Source: Propionimicrobium sp963511305 (GTDB lineage Bacteria > Actinomycetota > Actinomycetes > Propionibacteriales > Propionibacteriaceae). Taken from it: 61,469 nucleotides of DNA. The stretch's first letter is position 1. The number at the start of each line of letters is the position of its first letter. The position numbers and the translations under genes were made by a program. The notes under the pieces are model-generated. The model saw only the letters and a list, made by a program, of their open reading frames with translations. It made no database searches and was not told the DNA's origin. The stretch lies in NCBI GenBank assembly GCA_963511305.1, contig CAUPIJ010000009.1:1-61469 (forward strand). The letters are read 5' to 3'. Of this stretch, positions 42,163 to 50,547 are shown in pieces.

Positions 42163-44222
42163 GCGTCAATTTGCTCGTTGCTGAGCGAATAAGCGCCGTC
42201 CACGATGAAGTCCTTACGCGGCGCGACCTCGCTACCCATCAACTTCTCGAAGGTCTCGGCTGCCTGCATGCCGTCGTCGATGGTTAGCCTCCGCAGCATC
42301 CTGTGCTGCGGGTTCATCGTGGTTTCCTTGAGCTGATCCGCGTCCATCTCGCCAAGACCCTTATAGCGCTGCGGCTCCTTGAACTTGAGCCCCTTCTTGG
42401 TCAGCTCGGCCAGCTTGCGCTGATATTCCGGATCCGAATAGGTGTAGATGTACTTGTCCATGCCCCGCTTGGGGTTGGTCAGCTCGAAGCGGTGCAGCGG
42501 CGGAACGGCCGAGTAGACCTTGCCGGCCTCCATCATCGGGCGCATGTACTTGAAGAACAGCGTGGCCAGTAGGCAGCGAATGTGCGCGCCGTCAGAATCG
42601 GCGTCGGCCATGAAAATCACCTTGCCGTAGCGCACCGATTCGAGGTCGAAGCTCTTTCCGGAGCCCGCACCGACCACCTGAATGATCGAGGAACATTCCG
42701 CGTTCTTTAGCATGTCTGCCAGCGAGGCCTTCTGAACGTTGAGGATCTTGCCACGGATTGGCAGTAGCGCCTGGAACTCGGAGTTCCTAGCAAGGTTCGC
42801 GGTGCCGAGCGCCGAATCGCCCTCCACGATGAACAGCTCGCAACGGTCGACGTCGTTGCTGCGGCAGTCCTTGAGCTTCGGCGGCAGCGAGGAGTTCTCG
42901 AGCGCTGTCTTTCGACGCTGTACCTCTCGCGAGTGCCTGGCCGCCACCCTAGCCCTGGAGGCGTTGACGACCTTCTCCATCACAGTCCTGGCCTGTGGGC
43001 GCTCGGTGGGCTTGTTTGAGGTCAGGAACTTGCCCAGTTCCGCTTCCACGACGGCGGATACCAGGCGGGATACTGGCGGGGTGCCGAGCACCTCCTTGGT
43101 CTGACCCTCGAACTGCGGCTCGGGCAACTTGACGGTGACAACGGCGGTCATGCCCTCAAGAACGTCTTCCTTGATGACGTTATCCGTCGATTTCAGCAGC
43201 CTGGTGCCCTCCAGCGAGTTGTTGAACGCCTTCAGCAGGCCGCGCTCGAAGCCATTGACGTGGGTGCCGCCCTTCGGCGTTGCGACGATGTTAACGAACG
43301 ACTTGGTCATCGTGTCGTACTGGTTGCTCCAGCGCACCGCGATGTCGATGTCCAGATCGCGCACTACGTCCTGAGGGATCATAGCGCCGTTTTTGTCCAG
43401 AACCGGCACGGTCTCTTCGAACTGGGCGCTGCCCTGCAGCCGTAGCACGTCCGTGACCGGCTCGCCGACGCTCAGATAGTCGACGAACTCTGTGATGCCA
43501 CCTTCGTGACGGAAGTATTCTTCGACCGGCTTCTCGGATCGGGAATCGGTAACCTTCAGTGCCAGCCCTGGCACCAGGAAGCTCGTCTGACGGGCGCGAT
43601 CGACCAGCTTGTCCACCGAGAGCTCAGCATCCTTCAGGAAAATCTGCTGATCCGGCCAATATCTGACGCGGGTGCCGGTCTTCTTCTTAGCCACCTTGCC
43701 GATCTTCTTCAGACCGTGATCCGGGGTGAACTTGGCGTCCGGACCATCGCCATCGAAGACGCCTGGCACGCCACGCTGGAAACTGATCTGCCAGGTAGCT
43801 CCCCCTCGATCGACCTGGACGTCAAGCCTGGAGCTGAGCGCGTTCACCACCGAAGCGCCGACGCCATGCAGACCACCTGCCGCGCCGTAGTTGCCGGTGC
43901 CGAACTTTCCGCCGGCGTGCAGCTTGGTGTAGACGACCTCAACTCCGGACAGCCCGGTGCTGGGCTCCACGTCAACGGGAATGCCGCGGCCGTTGTCCGC
44001 AACAAAAATGGAGCCATCGCCACGCAACTCGACGCTGATCTCCTCGCCGAAGCCGGCCAGAGCCTCATCGACGGCGTTGTCGATGATCTCCCAGAGGCAG
44101 TGCATCAGGCCGCGCGTATCGGTGGAACCGATGTACATGGCGGGACGTTTACGGACGGCCTCGAGCTCTTCTAATACGACGAGGTTCTTAGCTTCGTAAG
44201 AGTTGTTTCTAGCGTTTGGCAC
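42159..44222 (-). CDS. parE: DNA topoisomerase IV subunit B (ParE) / GyrB-like
   Basis: A 687-residue ATPase subunit of a type IIA topoisomerase. The GHKL ATP site has EIIDNAVDEALAG, DNGRGIPVD and GGLHGVGASVVNAL. The TOPRIM region has FIVEGDSALG and MADADSDGAHIRCLL. The C-terminus is RYKGLGEMDADQLKETTM. The GTG start opens PNARNNSYEAKNL. Being short and lacking the GyrB-specific insert, it is more likely ParE, partner of the nearby ParC. Confidence 0.94.
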   Translation of the reverse strand: MPNARNNSYEAKNLVVLEELEAVRKRPAMYIGSTDTRGLMHCLWEIIDNAVDEALAGFGEEISVELRGDGSIFVADNGRGIPVDVEPSTGLSGVEVVYTKLHAGGKFGTGNYGAAGGLHGVGASVVNALSSRLDVQVDRGGATWQISFQRGVPGVFDGDGPDAKFTPDHGLKKIGKVAKKKTGTRVRYWPDQQIFLKDAELSVDKLVDRARQTSFLVPGLALKVTDSRSEKPVEEYFRHEGGITEFVDYLSVGEPVTDVLRLQGSAQFEETVPVLDKNGAMIPQDVVRDLDIDIAVRWSNQYDTMTKSFVNIVATPKGGTHVNGFERGLLKAFNNSLEGTRLLKSTDNVIKEDVLEGMTAVVTVKLPEPQFEGQTKEVLGTPPVSRLVSAVVEAELGKFLTSNKPTERPQARTVMEKVVNASRARVAARHSREVQRRKTALENSSLPPKLKDCRSNDVDRCELFIVEGDSALGTANLARNSEFQALLPIRGKILNVQKASLADMLKNAECSSIIQVVGAGSGKSFDLESVRYGKVIFMADADSDGAHIRCLLATLFFKYMRPMMEAGKVYSAVPPLHRFELTNPKRGMDKYIYTYSDPEYQRKLAELTKKGLKFKEPQRYKGLGEMDADQLKETTMNPQHRMLRRLTIDDGMQAAETFEKLMGSEVAPRKDFIVDGAYSLSNEQIDA

Positions 44223-44300
44223 ACCGTGACTTTACCCGCTATACCGCCCGGACTCGAATATTTCGAGGCTACCGCGAGTCTTGACGACTAAGATTTTGGT

Positions 44301-45266
44301 ATGGCAAAAATCATCGTTACGCACCCACAAATCGATGAGGCGCTGGAGCAGTTGCGACACGATCACGAAGTGATCGGCGGCTACGAGTCCATGAGCGCCG
44401 AACAGCTAGCAGAAGAGATCGTCGACGCCGACGCGCTGCTTTCCGGACTATCCGATCCGCTTGATGCGAAGATGCTTGCCAAGGCGAAGAAACTCAAGGT
44501 CATCGGCCAGTGCGCGGCAGGATTCAATAACGTCGACATCGAGGCCGCGAAGAAGGCGGGCATCGTCGTCACCACGACGCCCGGTGTGCTGCACGAAAGC
44601 ACCGCGGACCTGGCCTTCGCGTTGCTGCTGGCCACCACCCGCCGCACGGGCGAGGCGGAGCGCCACGTTCGAGCCAGGAAGCCCTGGCGCTACGACCACA
44701 CATTCATGCTTGGAAAGTGCATCCAGGGCGCGACGCTCGGCATAATCGGGCTGGGCCAGATCGGCGAGGCCATGGCGCGCAGAGCCGCCGCGTTCGGCAT
44801 GAACGTCGTCTACACCGCCCACAGTGATAAAGACACCAGCGCGATCGACGCAACCAACCCGAATACCGCCCCGACACGACGCGTCAGCAACGAGGAACTG
44901 ATCAAGACCAGCGACGTGATCTCGCTGCACTGCCCGCTCACCGACGAGACTCGCCACATCCTAAGCGAGGAGGCGTTCGCAAACATGAAGGATGGCGTCT
45001 ACATCGTCAACACCGCCCGAGGCGCCTGCATAGACGAGCGGGCGCTGGTTGCCGCGCTCAAGTCTGGCAAGGTGGCAGGAGCGGGTCTGGACGTCTTTGA
45101 GAACGAGCCGCAGATTGAGCCAGAGCTATATGAGATGGAGAACGTGGTTCTGCTGCCCCACATCGGCTCTGCCGCCACCGAGACGCGGATCAAGATGACA
45201 GATCTGGCCATCGCGAACATCGAGCTAGTTCTTTCCGGGAAAGAGCCGAAGACCCCGGTGGCCTAG
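44301..45266 (+). CDS. D-2-hydroxyacid dehydrogenase (glyoxylate/hydroxypyruvate reductase type)
   Basis: A 321-residue NAD(P)-dependent D-isomer hydroxyacid dehydrogenase. The Rossmann motif is GIIGLGQIGEAMA; the catalytic residues are Arg in VNTARGACIDE, Glu in LDVFENEPQIEP, and His in LLPHIGSAATET. The closest match by motif is glycerate dehydrogenase/glyoxylate reductase. The exact substrate cannot be told. It is divergent from parE and is followed by DUF7455. Confidence 0.92.
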   Translation: MAKIIVTHPQIDEALEQLRHDHEVIGGYESMSAEQLAEEIVDADALLSGLSDPLDAKMLAKAKKLKVIGQCAAGFNNVDIEAAKKAGIVVTTTPGVLHESTADLAFALLLATTRRTGEAERHVRARKPWRYDHTFMLGKCIQGATLGIIGLGQIGEAMARRAAAFGMNVVYTAHSDKDTSAIDATNPNTAPTRRVSNEELIKTSDVISLHCPLTDETRHILSEEAFANMKDGVYIVNTARGACIDERALVAALKSGKVAGAGLDVFENEPQIEPELYEMENVVLLPHIGSAATETRIKMTDLAIANIELVLSGKEPKTPVA

Positions 45267-45346
45267 AAGAATATCAACCAAGGTTGAGGTTGCTGGTTGT
45301 TTTGTTTTCCCGGCCAAGTATCCTTGGGAACAAACTAGATCGAGTT

Positions 45347-45359
45347 TTGGTTGAACCAA
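45347..45359. repeat. 13-bp palindrome upstream of DUF7455
   Basis: TTGGTT and AACCAA surround a central G, 29 bp before the DUF7455 ATG. It resembles a small operator. No regulator assigned. Confidence 0.35.
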
Positions 45360-45388
45360 TACTAGGTTTGAACAAAGGAATGAGATAG

Positions 45389-45586
45389 ATGCTTACCGAT
45401 GTGAGGGAAGAAAAACTTACTGCTGCCGACAGATGCGACCGTTGCGGCGCCCAGGCATACGTACGCGTAACGCTTCCATCCGGCGGTGAACTGATGTTCT
45501 GTGGCCACCACGCGAGGGCTCACGAAGACAAGCTGCGTCAGGTTGCGATCCGAATTCAGGACGAGACCGAAAAAGTAAACGTTTAA
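45389..45586 (+). CDS. DUF7455 small zinc-binding protein
   Basis: A 65-residue actinobacterial protein of unknown function, always found beside sigA/sigB. It holds CDRCGAQAYVRVTLPSG and FCGHHARAHEDKL, a CxxC plus CxHH pattern that suggests zinc. The ATG follows GGAATGAG. It has its own terminator hairpin and is convergent with sigA. Confidence 0.92.
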   Translation: MLTDVREEKLTAADRCDRCGAQAYVRVTLPSGGELMFCGHHARAHEDKLRQVAIRIQDETEKVNV

Positions 45587-45604
45587 ATTTCAAAGATTCT
45601 AATT

Positions 45605-45635
45605 AAGGGCTGTCGGGTTGATCCCGGCAGCCCTT
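45605..45635 (+). terminator. Terminator of DUF7455 gene
   Basis: AAGGGCTG/CAGCCCTT (8 bp) with an inner CGGG/CCCG stem, loop TTGAT, located 19 bp after the stop. The T-run is weak. Confidence 0.75.
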
Positions 45636-45669
45636 CTGCATGTGAGCAGAACACTGTATGTGCAGACGA

Positions 45670-45696
45670 AAGCGGGCGAGAATCTCTCGCCCGCTT
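45670..45696 (-). terminator. Terminator of sigA
   Basis: AAGCGGGCGAGA and TCTCGCCCGCTT form a 12-bp stem with a 3-nt loop, 20 bp after the sigA stop on the minus strand, followed there by TTCGTC. Confidence 0.8.
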
Positions 45697-45715
45697 AGTC
45701 GTTAATAGTGAAATA

Positions 45716-47506
45716 TCACTCCAGGTAGTCGCGCAGGATCTGCGAGCGCGACGGGTGGCGCAGCTTGCTCATGGTCTTGGATTCGATCTGCCGGATGCGT
45801 TCGCGAGTGACGCCGTAGACCTTGCCGATCTCGTCCAGGGTCTTGGGCTGGCCATCGGTCAGGCCGAAGCGCATCGAGACTACGCCGGCTTCGCGCTCTG
45901 ACAAGGTATCCAGAACGTCGTGCAGCTGCTCCTGCAGCAGCGTGAAGTTGACGGCGTCCGCCGGCACGATGGCCTCGGAGTCCTCGATCAGATCACCGAA
46001 TTCAGAATCGCCGTCCTCACCGAGCGGGGTGTGCAGAGAGATCGGCTCGCGGCCATACTTCTGTACCTCGATGACCTTCTCCGGGGTCATATCCAGCTCT
46101 TCGGCCAGTTCCTCCGGGTTCGGCTCTCGCCCGAGGTCCTGCAGCATCTGACGCTGCACACGCGCCAGCTTGTTAATGACCTCAACCATGTGAACCGGGA
46201 TACGAATCGTGCGCGCCTGGTCTGCCATCGCGCGGGTGATCGCCTGCTTAATCCACCAGGTGGCGTAGGTGGAGAACTTATAGCCCTTGGCGTAGTCGAA
46301 TTTCTCGACGGCGCGGATCAGGCCAAGGTTGCCCTCCTGAATCAAGTCTAGGAAGAGCATGCCACGGCCTGTGTAGCGCTTCGCGAGCGAAACCACCAAG
46401 CGCAGGTTTGCCTCTAGCAGGTGGTTTTTGGCGTCGTGCCCGTCCTCGACGATCCACATGTAGTCGTCGATGTCGTCTGGGGTGACGTCTCCCTTAGTGA
46501 TCGACTCTTCGGCGAATAGACCGGCCTCAATGCGCTTGGCGAGGTCGACCTCCTCGGCGGCGTTTAGCAGCGCTACCTTGCCGATCTGTTTCAGGTAGTC
46601 CTTTACGGGGTCGGCGGTCGCGCCAGCGGTGACGACCTGCTGGGCGGGCTCATCAGCGTCGTCCTTGTCTGAGAGGCTGAAGCCCTGCTCCTCATTGATC
46701 TTGGCCTCGTCCTTGGCGGCCTCAGCCGAGTCGAACTTGGAATCGTCTACGTCGTCCAGGCTGCGCTTCTGGCCACCAACCGTAACAACGATTTCGTCGC
46801 CCTCGCGCTTTACCGTGACGGACTTGCCGCCGCTAACGTTCTTGGCGACTTCCTGCTCGTCGTCCTCTTCATCCTCATGGTCATCGTGATCTTCGTCGTC
46901 ATCGAATTCCTCTTCGAGGCCGTCGGTCAGATTTTCTTCGAGATCTACCTCGTCGTCTAGCTCGTCCTCGTTGACGTCTTCGGGGTCTGCTGCGTCCAGA
47001 TCAAATTCGTCTACTTCTTCTGCATCGACGTCTTTGACCTCTTCGACCTTAAGTTTTTCCTCGACCTGCTCGTCGGCCTTTTTAGCGGCGGCACTCTTAG
47101 CCGGGGCCTTCTTAGCGGTGGTCTTAGGTGCCGCTTTAGCAGCGGCAGCTTTCGGTGCCGCTTTAGAGGTTGAAGTTTTTGGTGCCGTCTTTGCTGCAGT
47201 CTTCGACGTCGTCTTAGAGGCAGCAGTCTTCTTTGGCGTTGACTTCTTTGGGGCAGCCTTTGTGGCCGCAGCCTTCGGTGCAGCCTTAGTGGCCGCAGCC
47301 TTTGAAGCAGCGCTCTTCGAGGCAGTGGCCTTCGGCGTCGTTTTCTTAGCAGCCGAAGATTTCGTGGTCTTCGATGCCGTAGCCTTCGCTGTTGTCTTCT
47401 TTTCAGGCTTCTCAGCGCTAGCAGTTTTCGATGTTGAAGCCGCGCTCTTGCGCTTAGCAGTTGAACTGGCTTTAGCTGTAGAAGCCTTGGTGGTGCTTGG
47501 CGACAC
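45716..47506 (-). CDS. sigA: Primary sigma factor SigA (RpoD/HrdB type)
   Basis: About 596 residues. Sigma-70 regions: 1.2 (VKDYLKQIGKVALLNAAEEV), 2 (RYTGRGMLFLDLIQEGNLG and FSTYATWWIKQAITRAMAD), 3 and 4 (TLDEIGKVYGVTRERIRQIE). The N-terminal extension is long, as in actinobacterial HrdB: Ala/Lys/Pro-rich repeats for about 150 residues, then a strongly acidic stretch of about 80. GTG at 47506 has GGAAGG 8 nt upstream, so a longer upstream frame is not used. Essential housekeeping sigma. sigB is divergent. Confidence 0.97.
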   Translation of the reverse strand: MSPSTTKASTAKASSTAKRKSAASTSKTASAEKPEKKTTAKATASKTTKSSAAKKTTPKATASKSAASKAAATKAAPKAAATKAAPKKSTPKKTAASKTTSKTAAKTAPKTSTSKAAPKAAAAKAAPKTTAKKAPAKSAAAKKADEQVEEKLKVEEVKDVDAEEVDEFDLDAADPEDVNEDELDDEVDLEENLTDGLEEEFDDDEDHDDHEDEEDDEQEVAKNVSGGKSVTVKREGDEIVVTVGGQKRSLDDVDDSKFDSAEAAKDEAKINEEQGFSLSDKDDADEPAQQVVTAGATADPVKDYLKQIGKVALLNAAEEVDLAKRIEAGLFAEESITKGDVTPDDIDDYMWIVEDGHDAKNHLLEANLRLVVSLAKRYTGRGMLFLDLIQEGNLGLIRAVEKFDYAKGYKFSTYATWWIKQAITRAMADQARTIRIPVHMVEVINKLARVQRQMLQDLGREPNPEELAEELDMTPEKVIEVQKYGREPISLHTPLGEDGDSEFGDLIEDSEAIVPADAVNFTLLQEQLHDVLDTLSEREAGVVSMRFGLTDGQPKTLDEIGKVYGVTRERIRQIESKTMSKLRHPSRSQILRDYLE

Positions 47507-47843
47507 TAACGTGACCTTCCAATATGACAATATCCGGCGAAAACGTTCAGGTAGGGCTGAGCCCTGCCACAACAATCTATTGTGGCACCTGGTACCAAAT
47601 TTCTTGCGTTCAAACGAAACAAAAACTGCGACTAAAGGCTTATAATCGCGAATTTCGGCTACGCCTGAAGTTTAAGATACGCCGAAATATAGCCCGTTGG
47701 TCTGATTGTTTCCAATAGGTGAAACAAATTCGGCGGATTTCGCGTTGCAGGTACTGACTGAGATAATAACAACCTTGGCTTTAGCGACGCTCTAGGGGGT
47801 GAGCATCGCTTTGGCCTAAGCAAGGATATTTTAGGAGGCGCCC
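47507..47843. other. Divergent sigA-sigB intergenic region with hairpins in the sigA leader
   Basis: 337 bp without a gene. Near sigA are two adjoining inverted repeats: AGGGCT-G-AGCCCT at 47553-47565, and TGCCACAA/TTGTGGCA (8 bp, 7-nt loop) at 47565-47587. On the minus strand they would lie in the sigA 5' leader. A TTATAAT occurs near 47640. The sigB ATG is preceded by AGGAGG. No promoter is called with confidence. Confidence 0.5.
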
Positions 47844-48779
47844 ATGAATACCAGGTCTCGTGCGCGTAGCACCGAGGGCATCGATGGCAAAGACTCCGTT
47901 GGCCTATACCTAGAAGCAATCGCGAAGACACCGCTGCTGACCGCAGAGGAAGAGGTATCCCTGGCCCGCCGCATCGAGGCCGGCCTGTTCGCCCGAAAGA
48001 TTCTTGACGGCACCGCAGAAACTAGCCTGAAGGCCACCGAGGAAGAACTACTCGAGGTGGCTGAGGACGGGCTCAGCGCCATGCAGCACTTTACCCGCGC
48101 TAACCTGCGCCTGGTGGTTTCCGTTGCCCGACGCTACGGCCGCTCGCAGATGCCTCTGCTCGATCTCGTCCAGGAGGGCAACACCGGCCTGATCCGCGCG
48201 GTCGAGAAGTTCGACTACGCCAAGGGCTTCAAGTTCTCCACCTACGCCACGTGGTGGATCAGGCAGGCCATCAGCCGAGGCATCGCCCAGCAGGGGCGCG
48301 TCGTTCGGCTGCCAGTACACGTCGCCGAGCAAGTGAACCAGATCGCCGCGGTGCGCCGCAACCTCGAGCGCGAGCTTGGCCGCGAACCGGAAATCTCCGA
48401 GATCGCCGAGGAACTGAACCTGGAAGAGGGCCGCGTGATCGACCTGATCCGCTACTCGCGCGAGCACATCAGCCTTGACGCGCCAGTCGAAGAGGAGGGC
48501 GACACTTCTCTCGGCGACCTGATCGCCCGCGAGACCTCCCCCGGCCCCGACGAGGTCGTACTCAGCCAGGAAGATCGCGATCGTCTCGACAATCTGCTTG
48601 AGAACTTGGACGAGCGCTCAGCCGACGTCGTCCGCAGGCGCTACGGCCTGCTCGATGGACGCCAGGCCAAGCTGTCTGACATCGGTCAGGTTTGGGGAAT
48701 CACCGCGGAGCGAGTCCGCCAGATCGAACGCGCCGCGCTGAACGTGCTGCGCGAAAAGACTGCGGTTCCAGTCGGCTAG
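47844..48779 (+). CDS. sigB: Group 2 sigma factor SigB (HrdD-like)
   Basis: A 311-residue principal-like sigma factor. It has region 1.2 (SVGLYLEAIAKTPLLTAEEE), region 2 (RYGRSQMPLLDLVQEGNTG and STYATWWIRQAISRGIAQ), region 3, and region 4 (LSDIGQVWGITAERVRQIE). It lacks the long N-terminal extension of SigA. In mycobacteria and corynebacteria the homologous SigB serves transition-phase and stress promoters. AGGAGG lies 7 nt before the ATG. Terminated by a strong hairpin shared with the LacI gene. Confidence 0.95.
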   Translation: MNTRSRARSTEGIDGKDSVGLYLEAIAKTPLLTAEEEVSLARRIEAGLFARKILDGTAETSLKATEEELLEVAEDGLSAMQHFTRANLRLVVSVARRYGRSQMPLLDLVQEGNTGLIRAVEKFDYAKGFKFSTYATWWIRQAISRGIAQQGRVVRLPVHVAEQVNQIAAVRRNLERELGREPEISEIAEELNLEEGRVIDLIRYSREHISLDAPVEEEGDTSLGDLIARETSPGPDEVVLSQEDRDRLDNLLENLDERSADVVRRRYGLLDGRQAKLSDIGQVWGITAERVRQIERAALNVLREKTAVPVG

Positions 48780-48802
48780 CGAATCGCGTAGGCAGAAACG
48801 TT

Positions 48803-48830
48803 AAAGAGGCGACCCACGGGTCGCCTCTTT
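48803..48830. terminator. Bidirectional terminator, sigB / lacI-type gene
   Basis: A 13-bp stem AAAGAGGCGACCC/GGGTCGCCTCTTT, with a minimal loop, lies between the convergent genes, with T-rich ends on both strands. Confidence 0.9.
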
Positions 48831-48852
48831 ATATGTCTAACGCGGTGCTCAA

Positions 48853-49908
48853 CTATCGATTCAGCCGAGCGTTGCGGGTCTCAAGCCTGGTGCGACGGAT
48901 CGGTCCAGTCGACTCCCTGACGATCAGTTTCATCGGCATAACCACCGAATTGCTCGCCGGCATTCGGGTTGGCTCATTATTGATAGTGGCCAAGGCGACC
49001 TTCGCAGACGCCTCCCCCAACTGAGCAAGGGGAGCCGCAACAGTGGTCAAACCTGGCGTGACTAGGTCAGAAGCGAAGGTGTTGTCGAAGCCGATGACGG
49101 AAAGATCGCCTGGCACCACGAAGCCGGCGTCCTTGGCAGCCCTGTCCAAGCCAATGGCCATCATGTCGTTGTAGCAGATCACCGCGCTCACCCGCTGCTC
49201 CATGACCTGCTTGAATACGCTGTAGCCACCGCGAACCGTCGGCGGCACCGGGCCGATCTTATGATCGATCAGCTCAAGCTCGAAACAACCCTCGCGGAAG
49301 GCCCGCCATCTGGCGCCGTCCGCCCACGAGGCGGCGGGTCCGGAGACGTAGCAGACCCTGCGATGCCCCATCTCGGCGAGGTGCTCCAGGGCGCGGCGCA
49401 TGCCGCGGGCGTTGTCAGTAATGACGCAAGGCAGACCCGCCACGAGACGGTTGAGCACCACCGTAGAAACCTCTTTAGCGATGCCGCGCAGGGCGGTATC
49501 CGAAACCCTGGAAGTGGCGACGATCAGGCCGTCGAGAACTGGCGCGGTGCGCTCGTGTAGCTTTCGCTCTAGATCGGAAGATTCCCTGGTGTCTACGAGC
49601 AGAACCGCATAGCCGCTCTGATAAGCGACCTGCTCCACGCCTCGAATAATGCTGAAGAAAAAGGGATTTGTCACATCTGTGATCGCGATGCCGAGCAACT
49701 TCGTCTTCGAAGTAGGGACAGCTCGCGTAACCTGCTCAGTTCTGTAGCCGATCTCTGCAGCTACTTGGTGAATCTTCGCGGCCGTCTTGCTGCTCACCCG
49801 CCCAGGTCGAGAAAATGCCCTCGAAACAGTAGAAGGGCTCACTCCCGCGGCCTCAGCAACGTCATATATAGTTGCCGGCTTTTCATCCTCTGACCGTCTT
49901 TGCGTCAT
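48853..49908 (-). CDS. LacI-family transcriptional regulator
   Basis: A 351-residue LacI regulator. The N-terminal HTH with hinge reads IYDVAEAAGVSPSTVSRAFS, and the sugar-binding periplasmic-binding-protein domain includes LGIAITDVTNPFFFSIIRG. The ATG at 49908 is well placed for the HTH. The target is not clear; upstream lie only a palindrome and decayed genes (a gnd remnant). It may once have controlled that gene. Sugar ligand unknown. Confidence 0.93.
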   Translation of the reverse strand: MTQRRSEDEKPATIYDVAEAAGVSPSTVSRAFSRPGRVSSKTAAKIHQVAAEIGYRTEQVTRAVPTSKTKLLGIAITDVTNPFFFSIIRGVEQVAYQSGYAVLLVDTRESSDLERKLHERTAPVLDGLIVATSRVSDTALRGIAKEVSTVVLNRLVAGLPCVITDNARGMRRALEHLAEMGHRRVCYVSGPAASWADGARWRAFREGCFELELIDHKIGPVPPTVRGGYSVFKQVMEQRVSAVICYNDMMAIGLDRAAKDAGFVVPGDLSVIGFDNTFASDLVTPGLTTVAAPLAQLGEASAKVALATINNEPTRMPASNSVVMPMKLIVRESTGPIRRTRLETRNARLNR

Positions 49909-49950
49909 CTTCTCATCTTACCTTTGGTTACTGAACATTCCGATCATCTC

Positions 49951-49965
49951 ACGTTTATAAAACGT
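49951..49965. promoter_or_regulatory. 15-bp palindrome upstream of lacI-type gene
   Basis: ACGTTT and AAACGT surround ATA, 43 bp before the LacI start, a candidate autoregulatory operator. Its central base is T, not the CpG typical of LacI sites, so confidence is low. The rest of 49909-50113 shows no gene. Confidence 0.4.
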
Positions 49966-50113
49966 ATGGCATCAATGCCTCATTCTTACCCTTACTAGCC
50001 ATTTTCGCTCTAAAAAGTCGCCTTTGAACAAATCTGAGCAGGTAACTTTGTCACCTAGCAATGTCAAGGATATTATAAGGCACCCGCCCGGAAGTCTGCG
50101 AAAACTCCACCCC

Positions 50114-50547
50114 CTAAAGGTTCACCAGCAGACAGTTCATCGCCTGCCTAGTGGACTGGGGTAGCTCGACAGCCGATCCGGTTTCGGGGTCAACCGCCAC
50201 AAGCACTACCTGGCCGGTAGTGAACGGCTCCGGGTCGCCTTCTCGTCGCAGCTCCGCGGCCAGGGTCAGGGACTTGCTGCCCACCCTCGTCACCGCCGTG
50301 CATACCTCATAGGGCTCTGCCCGATACGACACCTGTCTGGCGTATTGCACGTCCTGGCGGACGATCACCCAGCTGAGCCGACGCGAGCACTCGTCCCCAA
50401 CCTCTATGCCCGCCCTTGCCGTGGAGGGATCAGCGCTGACCGTAGCATCAATGCGGCCAAGCATCAGGTAGTTGAGCTGGACAACGTTGTTCACGTGCCC
50501 GTAGCCGTCGATATCCGACCAGCGCGGTTGCGCGATCGTGACGTGGC
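50114..50547 (-). pseudogene. Truncated second copy of the acyl-CoA thioesterase
   Basis: This is the C-terminal hotdog half of a thioesterase, beginning at VTIAQPRWSDIDGYGHVNN in the family. Its first 298 bp (minus strand, 50250-50547) are identical, except for two bases, to 52146-52443 in the intact gene at 52013-52903. The last about 45 codons, however, differ substantially and end MNCLLVNL. The first hotdog domain, promoter and proper start are gone, joined at 50543-50548 to the gnd remnant of the opposite strand. It is probably not functional. Confidence 0.88.
50250..50547. repeat. 298-bp direct repeat, copy 1
   Basis: Matches 52146-52443 at an offset of 1896 bp, with mismatches only at 50301 (c/t) and 50543 (g/a). 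The left edge at 50249/50250 is abrupt, with diverged coding sequence beyond. The second mismatch lies within the bases that also fit gnd, so the real thioesterase match may end at 50542. Confidence 0.95.
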
